NCBI GenBank assembly: GCA_949316235.1
Contig: OX438748.1
Coordinates: forward strand, 22,251,575 to 22,315,574
Direction of reading: 5' to 3'
Length of the DNA stretch: 64,000 nucleotides
Source of the DNA: Oegoconia quadripuncta
Lineage: Eukaryota > Arthropoda > Insecta > Lepidoptera > Autostichidae
The notes beneath the pieces were generated by a model, which had not been told where the DNA came from, searched no databases, and was given only the letters and a program-made list of their open reading frames with translations. This document shows, piece by piece, positions 50,811 through 61,968 of the stretch. Each line of letters opens with the position of its first letter. The stretch's first letter is position 1. The translations under genes were made by a program, and so were the position numbers.

Positions 50811-51479
50811 ACAACATACACGGCACACCTTATGAAATATTGACTAACTACTACCGATTCAAATTCGTTTATTGCCCGTGGTCCAATCGCCGAGTTCTAC
50901 TGATCGATCCATGGCAACTTTTTTTGCCTGTGGTTTTATCAATCGGACCATCATTATAAAAATATAAAATTGTCCAGTACTACTGGAATATTAGTACCAA
51001 GATAAATATTTTTACCCATGGTACTACTATTAACATTATTTAGAAAGAAAACAATACTTAATTACTTATATGAATGAAATTTATTGAAAACTTTTTTTTA
51101 AGCAAGACGATCTAAAAAAAATATTTTGTTTCTAAAAACTACATTGAACTAGAAATATTATGCTTCTTAAGTAATTAATTATAATATCAAAACAGTATAA
51201 ATTAAATAAATCTCTCTTTGTGTAGATTCTTTCTAAAATCAATGACTAACACAGATTACTTCCTGTCGGCCTTTCGTACACCCACAGAATATACAATTCT
51301 TTGTGGATCTCTGGGCTGAGATTCCGAAGTTAAAACAACTACAATGACATTTTTAATGAAGCAAGTAACTTATCCCGCGCGCTGTCAAATACTTGTTAAG
51401 AAACTTGGAAACCTATATACAATTTTATTTGTACAACTATAGAAGATATTTTCGGATTGGACTTAAAACTACTGGACTA
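50811..51479. other. No gene seen
   Basis: AT-rich, nothing recognised. Confidence 0.5.
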
Positions 51480-52020
51480 GACTTATATTCTTTATTGCAC
51501 CAAAATATTACAATAACAGAGTACAAACAATAGGTCACGTACAAAGGTGGACTTATCTCTTTAAGAGATCTCTTCCAGCCAACCTGAGCATTGAAATAGG
51601 AAACTTAGTAAATTTGGGGTTTAGCAGTAAATTGTGTGCAAAAGAAAAAATCCTATAACGAGTAATAAAACAAATAAAAAAAAAGAAAAGATAACTGAAT
51701 AATAAACTTACACTAAATATATTACATATACCTACTGCGAAATATATACATAACATAATTTAATTATATACATATATACTATATATATATATGTACTATA
51801 AACCTACATACACATACTAATATCACGAAAGATGGGAGAGGTAATGCTCTTTTAGCCTTTTCTTAAATACTGCAATTGAAGGGCTATCCTGAATTAATTT
51901 TGGCAGTTTATTCCACATCATGGCTGCTTGAACACTAAAGGAGTGAAAAAGAAAGTTTGTTGTGGCTCTAGGACAGGCAAGTGTTTTTGTAATGCAGGAT
52001 CGCCTAGGAACATTATAGCT
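51480..52020 (-). pseudogene. LINE C-terminus and 3' end
   Basis: On the minus strand near 52010-51835: CPRATTNFLFHSFSVQAAMM, then WNKLPKLIQDSPSIAVF and KKRLKEHYLSHL, a standard LINE C-terminus, followed by its 3' UTR to tattctttattgcacc (inverse of tgcaataaag). The 3' UTR is expanded with AT-rich sequence. Confidence 0.75.
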
Positions 52021-52702
52021 ACCGGATTAGACACAAATTGTTGGATTGGACTTATATTACTGGATTGGCTTTAAATCTATAAGAATAAGACTTGAATCAA
52101 GATTTGGCGTCAGGCTGACCGTTTCAAAAAAGAAGACTTGGCTGTTATGGGCTAGATCCCTTTGCCTTCTCCTAGAGGAGAAAATAAAACTAAAAAAAAA
52201 AAAAAAAAAAAAACAAAACCGTGAGAAACCTCATTCCCCCAAACATTGTAACAAGATATCTTGACTAGCAAACAGTCCAGATTTTGTCCGCAAACAAAAC
52301 ACCATTAATCGGTTCACGAATAATATTTTTGTATTTGTTTTAATACATATCATTCACACGTTATGGCTACGTGACTTACAGATTATATTACCTACTTATA
52401 TACCTATAAATATTTGTGAGCATATTTCGTTAGCGATTTTGTTTGTGTCAAAAACATTTTACTACCTAATTGTAGATGAAACTACACTAGAAAAATCATA
52501 ACATAATAACGTTAGGTTAGGTTAATACAGCATAAAGCAACAATATCAACACTCGAAAAGCCAAAAATACTACCTAAAATAGCTTTGATAACGGTTATTT
52601 TCCCGAATTCACGATTATAAAAAAAGTGGCCATTTTTATCGATAAGTAATATGAAATCCTCGAAAATAACCTAAAGCTATTTATGTATTATTTATAAATA
52701 GC
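52021..52702. other. No gene; A-run
   Basis: Contains agaagacttggctgttatgg, ctcctagaggagaaaataaa and an A-run at 52195-52213, likely the end of a truncated retroposon; the same ctcctctaggagaa is at 9778. Otherwise nothing. Confidence 0.4.
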
Positions 52703-52862
52703 TTTGTGTGGAATAAATTATCGCTGATCTTTATCGGGATAAAAAATATCCTATGTCGTAATCCAGAACATAATTCTACCTATAATAGGTACCAAATTTC
52801 ATCTAAACAAATAAATAAATAACAAACAAACACCCAAACTATCGCATTTATAATATTAGATT
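52703..52862 (-). mobile_element. Non-autonomous Helitron-like element, copy 6, truncated
   Basis: gtgtggaataaattatcgct, taccaaatttcatctaaaca, cgcatttataatattagatt; the CTAG end is missing. Confidence 0.65.
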
Positions 52863-54071
52863 AGATTAGGCTTTATCAGAAAAATCTTTTCGATTTATTC
52901 TATATTTAAAAAGAATTCTCAAATTATGCAATAAGGGCGCCTTTGACATTGTATTTCAGAAAGCCATCTATGGAAAAGGTATAATTGTGAAATCTCCAGA
53001 TTCAGCAATATTTTCTAAACAAGTACTTACCTATATAGGTACATAATAGGATTGTTGTTCTAAATTGAGACAATATGGATTAGAGTTTGTGGAATATTTT
53101 AATTTGGTTATTTGTGGAAATATTGGCGAATTCAGTTAGATAACATATTTATCTACAATTCAATAAAGGGATTCTGAGAAAAAGCTGAAGGTTATGAAGA
53201 TATTATAGGATTTGTAAAATTTTTGACATACCTAAATAAAATGACTGACGAAATCTAACCTCAAAATGTTATGACTGAAAAATACGACAGACTTCAGATT
53301 AACTGCAATCCACAAAATATGCTACTGCTAATTTGCAGCTTAATTAGCCTGTGAATTTGCAGGCGCCATTTGGAGAAGCACAAAAAAAAGTATCTTAAAA
53401 CATCTGGGTGTAACAGACACTCAACTTCCGAAAATGTCACAAATTCGACCCGAAACGTCAGCTAGCACATAAATCATTAGAGCACCTTCAGACGCACAAT
53501 ATTTTAACGCCATGGGCACTGACCTGCGGGGGTCCGAAAAAAAATAAAAACAAAGTTTTTTTTTTCACGCACCGGATATCAACGGCGCGACATTACGATG
53601 GCGACAAAACGTGGCGCCTAATTTTTTTTTTATTCAACAAAAACGAAGCAAAGACGAACTTATTTTGATGTTAAATAAAGGTCTCTTTTGAGGTAAACAA
53701 TATGAGTTGTATGGGTAAATGAGAGACGTATTTCGATTGACAGTGACATCACTTTTGACTGGAGCCGTTGTTGTGATTTTGGTCCGAAAATAGAGTCTGT
53801 GTCACATAATTAACGTATCAAATCTGGCTTTAGTCATGTATAGCATGTATAGCAAAATAGTTATTGGTTGACTTAAACTGTCAGTTCATCTTTTCCAAAT
53901 AAGTCCTACAAGCTTTTAATACGTCATTATATTATATTATTTTTCGAAAAAAAAAACCGCCGAAAATCTTTGTAAAGCGTCTAAACTGAAGATCGAAGAA
54001 GATATTTGTTTTTTTTTTTCATGGCAAGAGTTATTTCAAATATAGGTTCTAAGAAGTAGAAATGTCTACAT
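52863..54071. other. No gene seen
   Basis: AT-rich. gtcatgtatagcatgtatagc (near 53834) is a short tandem repeat. Nothing else recognised. Confidence 0.5.
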
Positions 54072-54171
54072 AACGTCAACGACCTTTATTCTAAATGACG
54101 TGGTCAGACATATCCCAAACAATAGTGTGCGTGTTACCTACAAAACAACAACAACAACAAAACGAAATATA

Positions 54172-55135
54172 CAGAAATGCACGCAAAAGTGTCAGAGGGT
54201 GAGCCCATCGCAATTGAAACGTACAAATCTATCAGTAGCGTACCTTCATACAGGCAGAAAGGCATTCTCTACCCTAGCAAATGGTCCTCCAAGTATCCTC
54301 ATATACATAAATTGGCGAAAAGGCTCAGCTCTGCAGCGTACGCAGTCAAAAAAATTCGACAAATATCAGACGTAAATACTGCTAGATTAGTATATTTTAG
54401 TTATTTCCACAGCTTGATGTCTTACGGTATCTTGCTGTGGGGAAACGCCGCGGATATAAATACAATCTTTGTTTTACAAAAACGAGCCGTTCGCGCAATT
54501 TATCAATTGAGACCTGCAGTGTCACTTAGAGATAGGTTTAAAGTGTATAACATTCTAACCTTTTCGTCACAGTACATTTTTGAAAATCTAATGTATGTCA
54601 AAAAAAATATAACATCATTTAGGAAAAATAGTGATAAACATGATGTCAATACAAGAAATAAAGATAAACTTGCAGGTCACATAAGTCGCCTCCGCAAAGT
54701 CAGTAATTCATTCAAAGGGTTATGTATACGCTTTTTCAATAAGGTTCCAGTTGATATACAAAATCTTCCTCTCAATAAATTTAAAGATACTGTAAAACAG
54801 AAACTTATTGAGAAAGCATATTATAAAATATCAGACTATTTAGATGATAATCATCCCTGGACATAATCAGATCGTTCGCATGCCAGGCTATTTCACAATT
54901 AATAATGAAATTTAAAAACCTGTTTGTAATATAAAAACCTTTATGTAAAATCAAAGCCTGATTTTAAAAGAGCAACCCTTCGAGTTTCTTGCTTGTTCTT
55001 CTCAGGGGAAAATTGCATTTTGAACAAGCAGTAGCTTAAAAAATTTAAAATTTACTATGTAAAATTGACTATTTTAAGTGTACTCTGTGTACCTACAAAA
55101 TAAAGCATTTTTGACTTTGACTTTGACTTTGACTT
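54172..55135 (+). pseudogene. Non-LTR retrotransposon RT C-terminal part with 3' UTR
   Basis: The longest non-gypsy frame: 54177-54866, 229 residues. It starts inside the RT C-terminal region (HKLAKRLSSAAYAVKKIRQI, then YFSYFHSLMSYGILLWGNAA and VLQKRAVRAIYQL) and ends SDYLDDNHPWT. The SYGILLWG / QKRAVR block is typical of the thumb-proximal part of CR1/Jockey-group LINEs. No palm-domain YADD motif is present, so it is 5'-truncated and cannot be active. The 3' UTR has gagcaacccttcgagtttct and cttctcagggg and ends in (TTTGAC)n at 55115-55133. Relatives here: 13733, 23184 (3' UTR), 45070, 46140. Confidence 0.85.
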
Positions 55136-56325
55136 CACAAGATGAACAATTTGTCAAAACTCAATAGGTACTTAATACAGATTTTTGAGGTGGTTGTAAG
55201 CTTTGCTCGACGCGCATAAAGACAGCTGATTCATTATGTGGACAATAAAATTACGAGGATTGTAATAAGAGTAAATCATTATTTTGTAATTATATTTTTT
55301 CTCATATAATAGCTTCTGCCTACCTTGTGACAAAAAGCACTGTGTACTGAAATCTTTTGGTAGAAAGTCCCTTAGGCGCCTTTTACGATACCTACCCATG
55401 TAAAGAGATTGGTTGGTTATATTCTACACGAAAAACTCTCTAATAATTTGTTAATTCTGCAAAGAGAAAATAATGCTAGAGGCGCCAACATTATCACGGA
55501 GTAGATAAACCAGATAAACAAAATACTTCACCAATGCGTCAGTAAGCACAGGAATTTTGCACCAAACATTCTTTACCAAAAAAAACGCATTGTAACAACC
55601 CGAAATAGATGTAAGAAAAAGAGCGGCTATGAAGCCGTCAATTTAGTTTTGACAGCTGTCAAAGTGGGCGTTGTTTGTGGCAAATTGAGATGGACCGCTG
55701 TGATGCGATTTGGAAAATATTTGAAGTTATTGCCATATCGGTAAATCTTTCTAAATTGTTAAGTCATTCCAGATTGAGTAGTTTGTAGTTATATACAGTC
55801 TCGGAGGATGTATACAGATTATTAAAATTAAATACGTGAAATTTCTTAAGCACAGCATAAGCAATTGTAATATTGGGAAGTTTATGACTACTTGACAACA
55901 TTGCTAGATCATAGGATTGACTCATGCGCAATTTATTTAATGATTATTCTTTATCCCTCATTGCATATTTAATAATAATAAATAATAATAATTGCATAAT
56001 TAAAATTAACTTATTTCAGTATCTGAAATGTTGTCAATTTTGGATGGATGGTTACTATAATTATAATACCTAATGGTGGGATCGAACACTGCTTCTTAAA
56101 ATAAAATACAAGAGCAATCTTAGTTTATGGAGCAGGGTTCATTAATTGTACAGTATATTTATTATGTACCTCCTAATTCACTAAGTCACTACTTTTAACT
56201 TGACCTAAATTGAGCCAATAAACTTTATTTTATTTATTATTATTTTTTGTATTACTATTTCATGTGGGTTGTACATTTGCCTGAAATAAAGACTTTTGAT
56301 TTTATTTTTAAAGCAAAGGGTTTTC
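55136..56325. other. No gene seen
   Basis: AT-rich. gttttgacagctgtcaaa (55650) is a short palindrome. AATAA runs at 55970-55990. Nothing else recognised. Confidence 0.5.
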
Positions 56326-56329
56326 ACCC

Positions 56330-56470
56330 GACTGTCCCGGAAAGGAGGGTAACGTTTTTCGAGTATGTGTATTGAACGGCTTGATTAATTTTGAAGTGGA
56401 AGGTGTCGTTCGATTTGTCTTGATCCCCAGAGTGTCACAGAAAGTAATATAAAATTTGACTTGTCTTTTA
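56330..56470. repeat. Repeat F copy 3, partial
   Basis: acccgactgtcccggaaagg, gaggg-taacgtttttcgagt, gtcgttcgatttgtcttgat, gtgtcacag. Related to 10360 and 10770-10815. Confidence 0.5.
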
Positions 56471-56534
56471 ATCGGAGAGAGGAAACACTATAGTTTCTGA
56501 ACTATTTCAAGTTGTGAAATTTGTTAAATGTAAG

Positions 56535-56720
56535 AACTGAAATGAAATGAATGAAATGAAATGAAATGAAATGAAAATCATTTATTCATGTAGGCAATTA
56601 CAATATGCACTTATGAACGTCACTTGTTTCTTAAACTACCACTAGCTCGGAACGCGACCACTACTGAGAAGAGCTAGCGAGAAACTCAGAGGGTTTGTCT
56701 CTTTTCAATCAATCATTTAC
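56535..56720 (-). mobile_element. LINE 3' end with ATGAA tail
   Basis: (gaaat)n / (gaaatgaat)n at 56535-56575 (an inverse TTTCA-type tail), then tcatttattcatgtaggcaa, ccactagctcggaacgcgac, gctagcgagaaactcaga. No coding. Confidence 0.6.
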
Positions 56721-57504
56721 AATCAAGAAAGGTTACAACAATTTTTATATATCGTATAGAGCAGCCGTTTAATCCCATTTATTTATGAGGATACAATCAC
56801 CTATAGATAGGCACATTTCAAATCTTTATAATGCTTATTATTTAATAATTCAGATTCAAGTACGAACCAATACACTCCATAATTGAAAATCAATTAAACC
56901 AACATCTAAATAGTCACAGTGGCTTACTTGTAAGCAATTCTTGCGTCATCTCCCAATCCTCCAGACCTCTAGATTAAATACCAAAGAACGGGTTCACCTA
57001 TCTTAATAAAAAAACCTTAATCTTACCCGTTATCGAGTGTCCACCATAAAGGACCTATAACGTCCCCGGAGTAAAAAAAAAACAAATGAAATGCTCAAAA
57101 TCCCGCGTTATCTCCGCCCGGCGCCAGTGGCGGGAGTTGTTTTTTTTTTTCTCGAGGCAAAAATCCCGTCTCTTTTGGTCGATAATTGACAGAATTTACG
57201 CTCTCGATAAGGGAGGTTTATGTTATTAGAACAGGTTTTATTTTCAGGTTTTTGTGTTGAAGAGTGAATCTGGTTTCGTTTTCCAATAATGTCTATTGAT
57301 TATTGATGTTTGTGATATAAGTATTAAAACAGCATTGACGAGATAATATAACTGGGCAAATTAATACATCGCTTCTCTAAAACCGGTCGTCTTTTCCCGT
57401 GATTTTTCCTCTACATACGTTGTCATTGGCAGAGTTTATTGTGCTAGAAGAGCACGATATAAAAAGCCATATATAAAAACAAATCTGTGGGATAAATATT
57501 TTTT
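56721..57504. other. No gene seen
   Basis: Nothing recognised apart from T-runs. Confidence 0.5.
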
Positions 57505-57645
57505 TTTTATGATTGACTGGGTTCGCGTTTGACCTGAATCTCACTTGATGGAAAGTGACGATGTGGTCGAAGATGAATCACGCGATCCCAGTAAATGTCT
57601 ATTCACTCTGCTCTTGAAGATCCCAAGGTTATAGGATTAAAAGGA
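57505..57645 (-). mobile_element. LINE 3' end
   Basis: T-run, gcgtttgacctgaatctcac, gaaagtgacgatgtggtcga, tcttgaagatcccaaggtta: like 11976-12100. Confidence 0.7.
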
Positions 57646-57831
57646 TTATTAGTAGAATTAGGATTAATTCTCAGTACCTCAGTAAAATTACTATTTAGGA
57701 TTCAGATACCATGCAAGATCAGAATTATAGGCAGCCCAAGTCAATCAAAGAAGAGACAGTATGGATAAACATAATTATACCTAAGTAAAACTTTAGAAAA
57801 CTACTCAGAAAACCAGAGGTTATATGAAGAT

Positions 57832-58068
57832 ACTAGCTTTCGTCCTGCGACTTCGTCCGCGTGGAAGATTTTATCAAAATACAAACAACAAACTTTCATC
57901 CCCTATTTTATCCCCTTGGGGGTAGAATTTGTCAAAATCCTTTCTTAGCGGATGCCTACGTCATAACATCTACCTGCATGCCAAATTTCAGCCCGATCCG
58001 TCTAGTGGTTTGGGCTGGGCGTTGATAGATCACTATGTCAGTCACCTTTGAGTTATATATATTTAGAT
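57832..58068. mobile_element. Dispersed repeat (ctagctttcgtcctgcgact)
   Basis: gatactagctttcgtcctgc, tttatccccttgggggtaga, ctgcatgccaaatttcagcc, tgagttatatatatttagat: a common lepidopteran non-coding repeat, probably a Helitron-like or RTE-derived unit; only one copy in the window. Confidence 0.45.
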
Positions 58069-58205
58069 TGTAGCTTTTGACATACACTATGTTAAAAGCT
58101 TCATTTCTTCCAAACGGTTAATCGGGTATGATGATGCTTCCGACCGATTTCTGCCATGGCGACCGTTTCATAGACGTAGCAAAAGAAATATTCTATTCTC
58201 GGGTT

Positions 58206-58440
58206 TATTCTAAACAATAATAAATGCGAAAGTTTCGATGTTTAGGTGTTTGTTTGCTCGATCACGCACGGCGAAACGGAAGACCAGATTTGGATGAAAT
58301 TTGGTATATAAGTAGAACATACTCTGGATTAAAACATAGGATACTTATCCCGATGAAGTGAGTAGTTCCCGCGGGATAAACAAATTAAACATACCCGCAA
58401 TAATTATTTAACGCAGGCAAAGCCGCGGACGGAAAGCTAG
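58206..58440 (+). mobile_element. Non-autonomous Helitron-like element, copy 7
   Basis: aataataaatgcgaaagttt, gatgaaatttggtatataag, cccgataaa-type module, ending cggacggaaagCTAG followed by T. 3' terminus intact; 5' start slightly altered. Confidence 0.73.
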
Positions 58441-58475
58441 TAAGTAATAAATTGAAAATTAAGCTAAATATCTTC

Positions 58476-58735
58476 GACGACATGTTTGGTGTAGTGGTTA
58501 GAAACTCTGCTACTATACCAAATGGTCGCGGGTTCGAATCCCGCTAGGGGCATATGTTTGTATGATGAATACAGACATGTGTTCCCGAATTATGGATGTT
58601 TTTCATTTATATATGTATTTATTTACAAAAAAAATGTATTTGTGTAGTTCATCCATCAACCATCTTGTATCCATAACACAAGTCTAGATGCTTACTGTGG
58701 ACCTAGATGTCGCTGTGTTTGTGCAAAGATATTTT
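58476..58735 (+). repeat. SINE-A copy 9, full length
   Basis: Head gacgacatgtttggtgtagt, B-box ggttcgaatccc, tail ctagatgtcgctgtgtttgt. It begins 35 bp after the Helitron-like copy. Confidence 0.92.
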
Positions 58736-58759
58736 TTTAATTTTTTTTTTATTATTATT

Positions 58760-58990
58760 TTATTTTATCTCCGGAATGGTTTACCGATTCTTCCCACCTT
58801 TCATGTCTAAGAACCTCTCTCCGAATAACTATTTAAATACCAAAAAACCCGACAGCTTATTTTGTATTTTACGGACGCCATGTTGGATTTTTTACAACAA
58901 AACGTATCCTATGACACTCCAGCAAAACGAATCTAAGGACACCACTTCGAAATCGGTTAAGCCATTTAAGCTACAAGATGCGCAAGGAAC
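58760..58990. repeat. Repeat F copy 4
   Basis: aaaacccgacagcttatttt, acggacgccatgttggattt, gtatcctatgacactccagc, aatcggttaagccattta. Confidence 0.6.
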
Positions 58991-59109
58991 GGTCACTCCA
59001 AAAACATTACCTTCCTTTCTTGGGCTTATACTATCTTGAAAGCTAAATATTGTCATCAAACGTAGCTAATGTAACCTGACAACAGAACTCAAATAGGACC
59101 ACGCAATAT

Positions 59110-59810
59110 TGATATACATCCGGACATAGACTAGACACACTAGCACAGTGTATTTTTGTGTGCAATAAAGAACCTCAGGTGGCTTCCTATTCGCCTGCGC
59201 AGAAACAGTCATATACTATGTGTTCTCTATAACGTTTTGTTTAATCCTTCCTGTCCAAACTACCTGCGAGATCGCTTTAGCTTTCTGCGGTCTCCCACTA
59301 GTCTCTCCCGATCACACATGTCCACTCTACTACGTTTCCATCCGCATACCACTGATTTTTATAGTTTCTCGTTCACTGTTCATGCAGTCAGGCTGTGGAA
59401 CTCACTTCCCTCTAATATACGTGACAGCCAGTCATTGGCCATTTTTAAAGTCCGTGTGAAAGAGCATTATCTTGGGTCCTGTCAATAACCATTATTTATT
59501 TATTTATTAATATATGTATTAATATATTCATTTATATATAATTTATATGTTTGTGTATTTATTCATTTATATATTCGTAGGCTTATTTATGTACTTATTA
59601 TTATGTACTTAATATTTATTTTCTTATTTTCATCTTACTTGTGTGCACTCTATGTTTCCCCTTCACTATTGTTATATCCTATGTTGGGTTTGCTGGAAGA
59701 TATCTCTTTTAGGGATAAGCTCGCCTTTTGTATATCTTACTCTTAAGTATCACTGTAATTGTTTTCTGTGTATGCAATAAAGTGTTAAATAAAGAATTTA
59801 ATAATAATAA
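59110..59810 (+). pseudogene. LINE C-terminus with complete 3' UTR
   Basis: Frame 59156-59488 (110 residues): NLRWLPIRLRRNSHILCVLY, then TLLRFHPHTTDFYSFSFTVH and AVRLWNSLPSNIRDSQSLAI FKVRVKEHYL. This is the canonical C-terminal end of CR1/Jockey-type LINEs. The 3' UTR ends in gaagatatctcttttaggga and caataaagtgttaaataaag plus AAT repeats. 5'-truncated. Confidence 0.8.
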
Positions 59811-59855
59811 TAAATAGGAATCATACCTAGACATTTACACCACAGCCTTAAACTT

Positions 59856-60080
59856 CTTGATCTGAAACCATCTACGTACATACCTATGCAAAAAGCCGCC
59901 ATTTTAAATACTTGTCGTATTGTCAGAAAATTCCTCCAAATCGATGAAAACGGACAAACTGACTTACGATTTTAAAATAAATAGGAATATACCATTTACT
60001 CGGTTAATGCTCGTAAATGGTATGATAATACCAGCTCATGCTGAGAAAAAGAAATTGAAAATTGAAATAATAATAATAAA
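59856..60080 (+). repeat. Repeat D copy 2
   Basis: gatctgaaaccatctacgta, full middle part, gctgagaaaaagaaattgaa, (aat)n; about 45 bp longer than 10411-10603. Confidence 0.75.
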
Positions 60081-60387
60081 TAACACACACAACTCCGTCA
60101 AATACCATACTAAAAAAAAGCTGCAAATACTAGCCACTTTACCAACTAAAGGTAAAGAATAATGTACCTTATAAGGTGTAGGTATTTAATAGCTGTAATA
60201 ATGTGACCGAACACCGACCTACTTTGTATTTTATTAAGCAATTATTGCACAACTGAACGACTACAAAACTATGAGCACTTAAGATGGTGAATTATGAACG
60301 TTATTCCATAAAAACGTCAAAGACAAAAATCTTTCTAATGGATAGACAGATTTAGAGCAGGTGTTGTCATAGATAAATTTGCAATTT
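60081..60387. other. No gene seen
   Basis: AT-rich, nothing recognised. Confidence 0.45.
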
Positions 60388-60723
60388 CACATTTTTTTTT
60401 TATCCACAACGGGTTAGCACTTGGCCTCAATCACACCTGATGTTAAGTGAAGATAAGGCCGAAAGTGGTAGCGTACTGACCCGGAAACCCCATCTTATTT
60501 GGGGGACTGGCTATCTTATCTCTGACAACCGGAACACAACAATACTATTAACATTGCTGTTTGGCGGCAGATTTAGATAAGATGGTGATAGCTAGCCAGG
60601 CGGACATTTAATATGCCCTAACATCAACCAAACCGAGTACTAAATATGTACCCCGCTGGAGATCGAACCCGCGACCTCCGAAACGTAAACCCAATGTTGT
60701 TTACATTGAGCCACGGAGGCGGT
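60388..60723 (-). repeat. SINE-C copy 17, full length
   Basis: T-rich left end, all modules, head gagccacggaggcggttta at right. Confidence 0.92.
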
Positions 60724-60822
60724 TTACATATTTACGTCTGTGGTTTGTACAGTGCAAAGAAAAGAAGGACGGTTAGGGAAAATACTGAAGACGAGGCAGC
60801 ACGGTCTAATGATCTAATTATA

Positions 60823-60883
60823 CGAATTCGAATTCCTGTAGCATCACATACGTAAGTGATGCTACAGGGTGAATTTGAATTCG
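60823..60883. repeat. Palindrome copy A
   Basis: Arms of 25 and 28 bp (tagcatcac / gtgatgcta core, gaattcgaattc outer), centre tacgta. The left arm lacks 3 bp (acc) relative to copy B. Right end abuts SINE-A copy 10. Confidence 0.88.
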
Positions 60884-61137
60884 TGGTAATAATAATAAAT
60901 ATCCCTGACATACACACAGCGCCATCTATTTCCACAGTAAGCAACTATTGGCTTGTATTGTGGATACCAGATGGTTGATATACTACATAAACAAAAAAAC
61001 GTCCATAAACGAAAAACATCCATAACTCGGGTACACATGTCCGTATTCATCACACAAACATACGCCCCTAGCGGGATTCGAACCCGCGACCTTTTTGTAT
61101 AGCAGCAGAGTTTCTAACCACTACATCAAACAGGTCG
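60884..61137 (-). repeat. SINE-A copy 10, full length
   Basis: AAT-rich left end, tail modules, B-box, head ending ctgtttgatgtagt (inverse) at 61137. Lies between two copies of the same palindrome. Confidence 0.92.
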
Positions 61138-61144
61138 AATTAAA

Positions 61145-61208
61145 CGAATTCAAATTCACCCTGTAGCATCACATACGTAAGTGATGCTACAGGGTGAATT
61201 CGAATTCG
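61145..61208. repeat. Palindrome copy B
   Basis: Two 28-bp arms (61145-61172, 61181-61208) with 27 of 28 pairs matching, centre atacgtaa, itself with the palindrome tacgta. Core gtagcatcac/gtgatgctac. Confidence 0.92.
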
Positions 61209-61272
61209 TGGTAATGTCACTCTTGATTACGAACAAATTTACCCCAGGAACCATAGTCGAATTCGATCAAAT
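61209..61272. repeat. Repeat G copy
   Basis: gtcactcttgattacgaaca, ccaggaaccatagtcgaatt; matches 37079-37141. Confidence 0.6.
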
Positions 61273-61305
61273 AATTCTGAAACCACCTTTAGTATGTACG
61301 AGTAA

Positions 61306-61885
61306 GGGCGAGCGCCCACGGCGACTTTTTGTAGCGATGCTGTCGCGCTTTCGTCGCGCGTTCGCATCGATGCAGTCGCGATGCGGTCGCTAGCTGTGTG
61401 CCCTCGCCCATTCGTTGTGATGCAAACGCGATACTGTCGCGCTTCTGTCGCGACGCAAACGCGATTCAGTAACGGCACCCTGCGATCGCTACAGTTGCAA
61501 GATGGACTCCGTTGAGGCAACATTGGTCACTTTGTCTTTGGTGCTGCTTTTACGTAAGCAGCCGAAGCGTGGGCAACGAAAGCAACGTCAATATTGGGCG
61601 CACCCATTTAATAAAGAGAGATTAATTGGTGCACATTATGTAACAACGTTTAAAATACTAAAAAACTATGAGCATAAATTCAGACGTTATTATAGAATGT
61701 CATAATCGCCGTTTTGTGAATTGCTTTCCATTGTAAAACCAGAGTTGACACGCAGAAAGTCGCGATGCTGTAGCGCGTTAGTAGCGCGTTGCAAATGCGA
61801 CTAACGCGCGTTAGTAGCAATGCTGTCGCGCATTTACGAGACGCGCGACTGCATCGCTACAAAAAGTCGCCGTGGGCGACCGGCC
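61306..61885 (+). mobile_element. Non-autonomous Harbinger-like transposon
   Basis: Termini: left ggcgagcgcccacggcgact then tttttgtagcgatgc; right is the inverse ggccggtcgcccacggcgac then tttttgtagcgatgc. About 30 of the outer bases match. Flanks are taa (left) and tta (right), fitting a TA or TWA target. Beyond the ends, both subterminal regions (61320-61490, 61745-61860) are packed with GATGC(A/T)GTCGCG-type words in both orientations. The centre encodes the beginning of a PIF/Harbinger-like transposase (61502-61705), and the rest of the gene is missing. Confidence 0.78.
61502..61705 (+). pseudogene. Harbinger-like transposase N-terminus, truncated
   Basis: 67 codons from an ATG with good context (caagATGG). 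The peptide has a basic stretch RKQPKRGQRKQRQYWAHPF and ends FKILKNYEHKFRRYYRMS. A (Y/F)W-x-HP...R...G....L...L...KF..YFRMS pattern is, in my recollection, how PIF/Harbinger DDE transposases begin. The stop comes right after RMS, before the catalytic DDE region, so no active enzyme can be made. It lies centrally between the subterminal repeats. Confidence 0.6.
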
Positions 61886-61968
61886 TTAGTTAAACAATTT
61901 ACGGCCGAATTCGTCCATGGTGCCTAGTGGATCATGACTCCATACAAACAGGACTCGCTGTTTAGTTT

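Noticed and set aside
60732..61053. Short frames across the SINE/palindrome region
   Set aside because: Composed of SINE-A tail and palindrome sequence in arbitrary phase.
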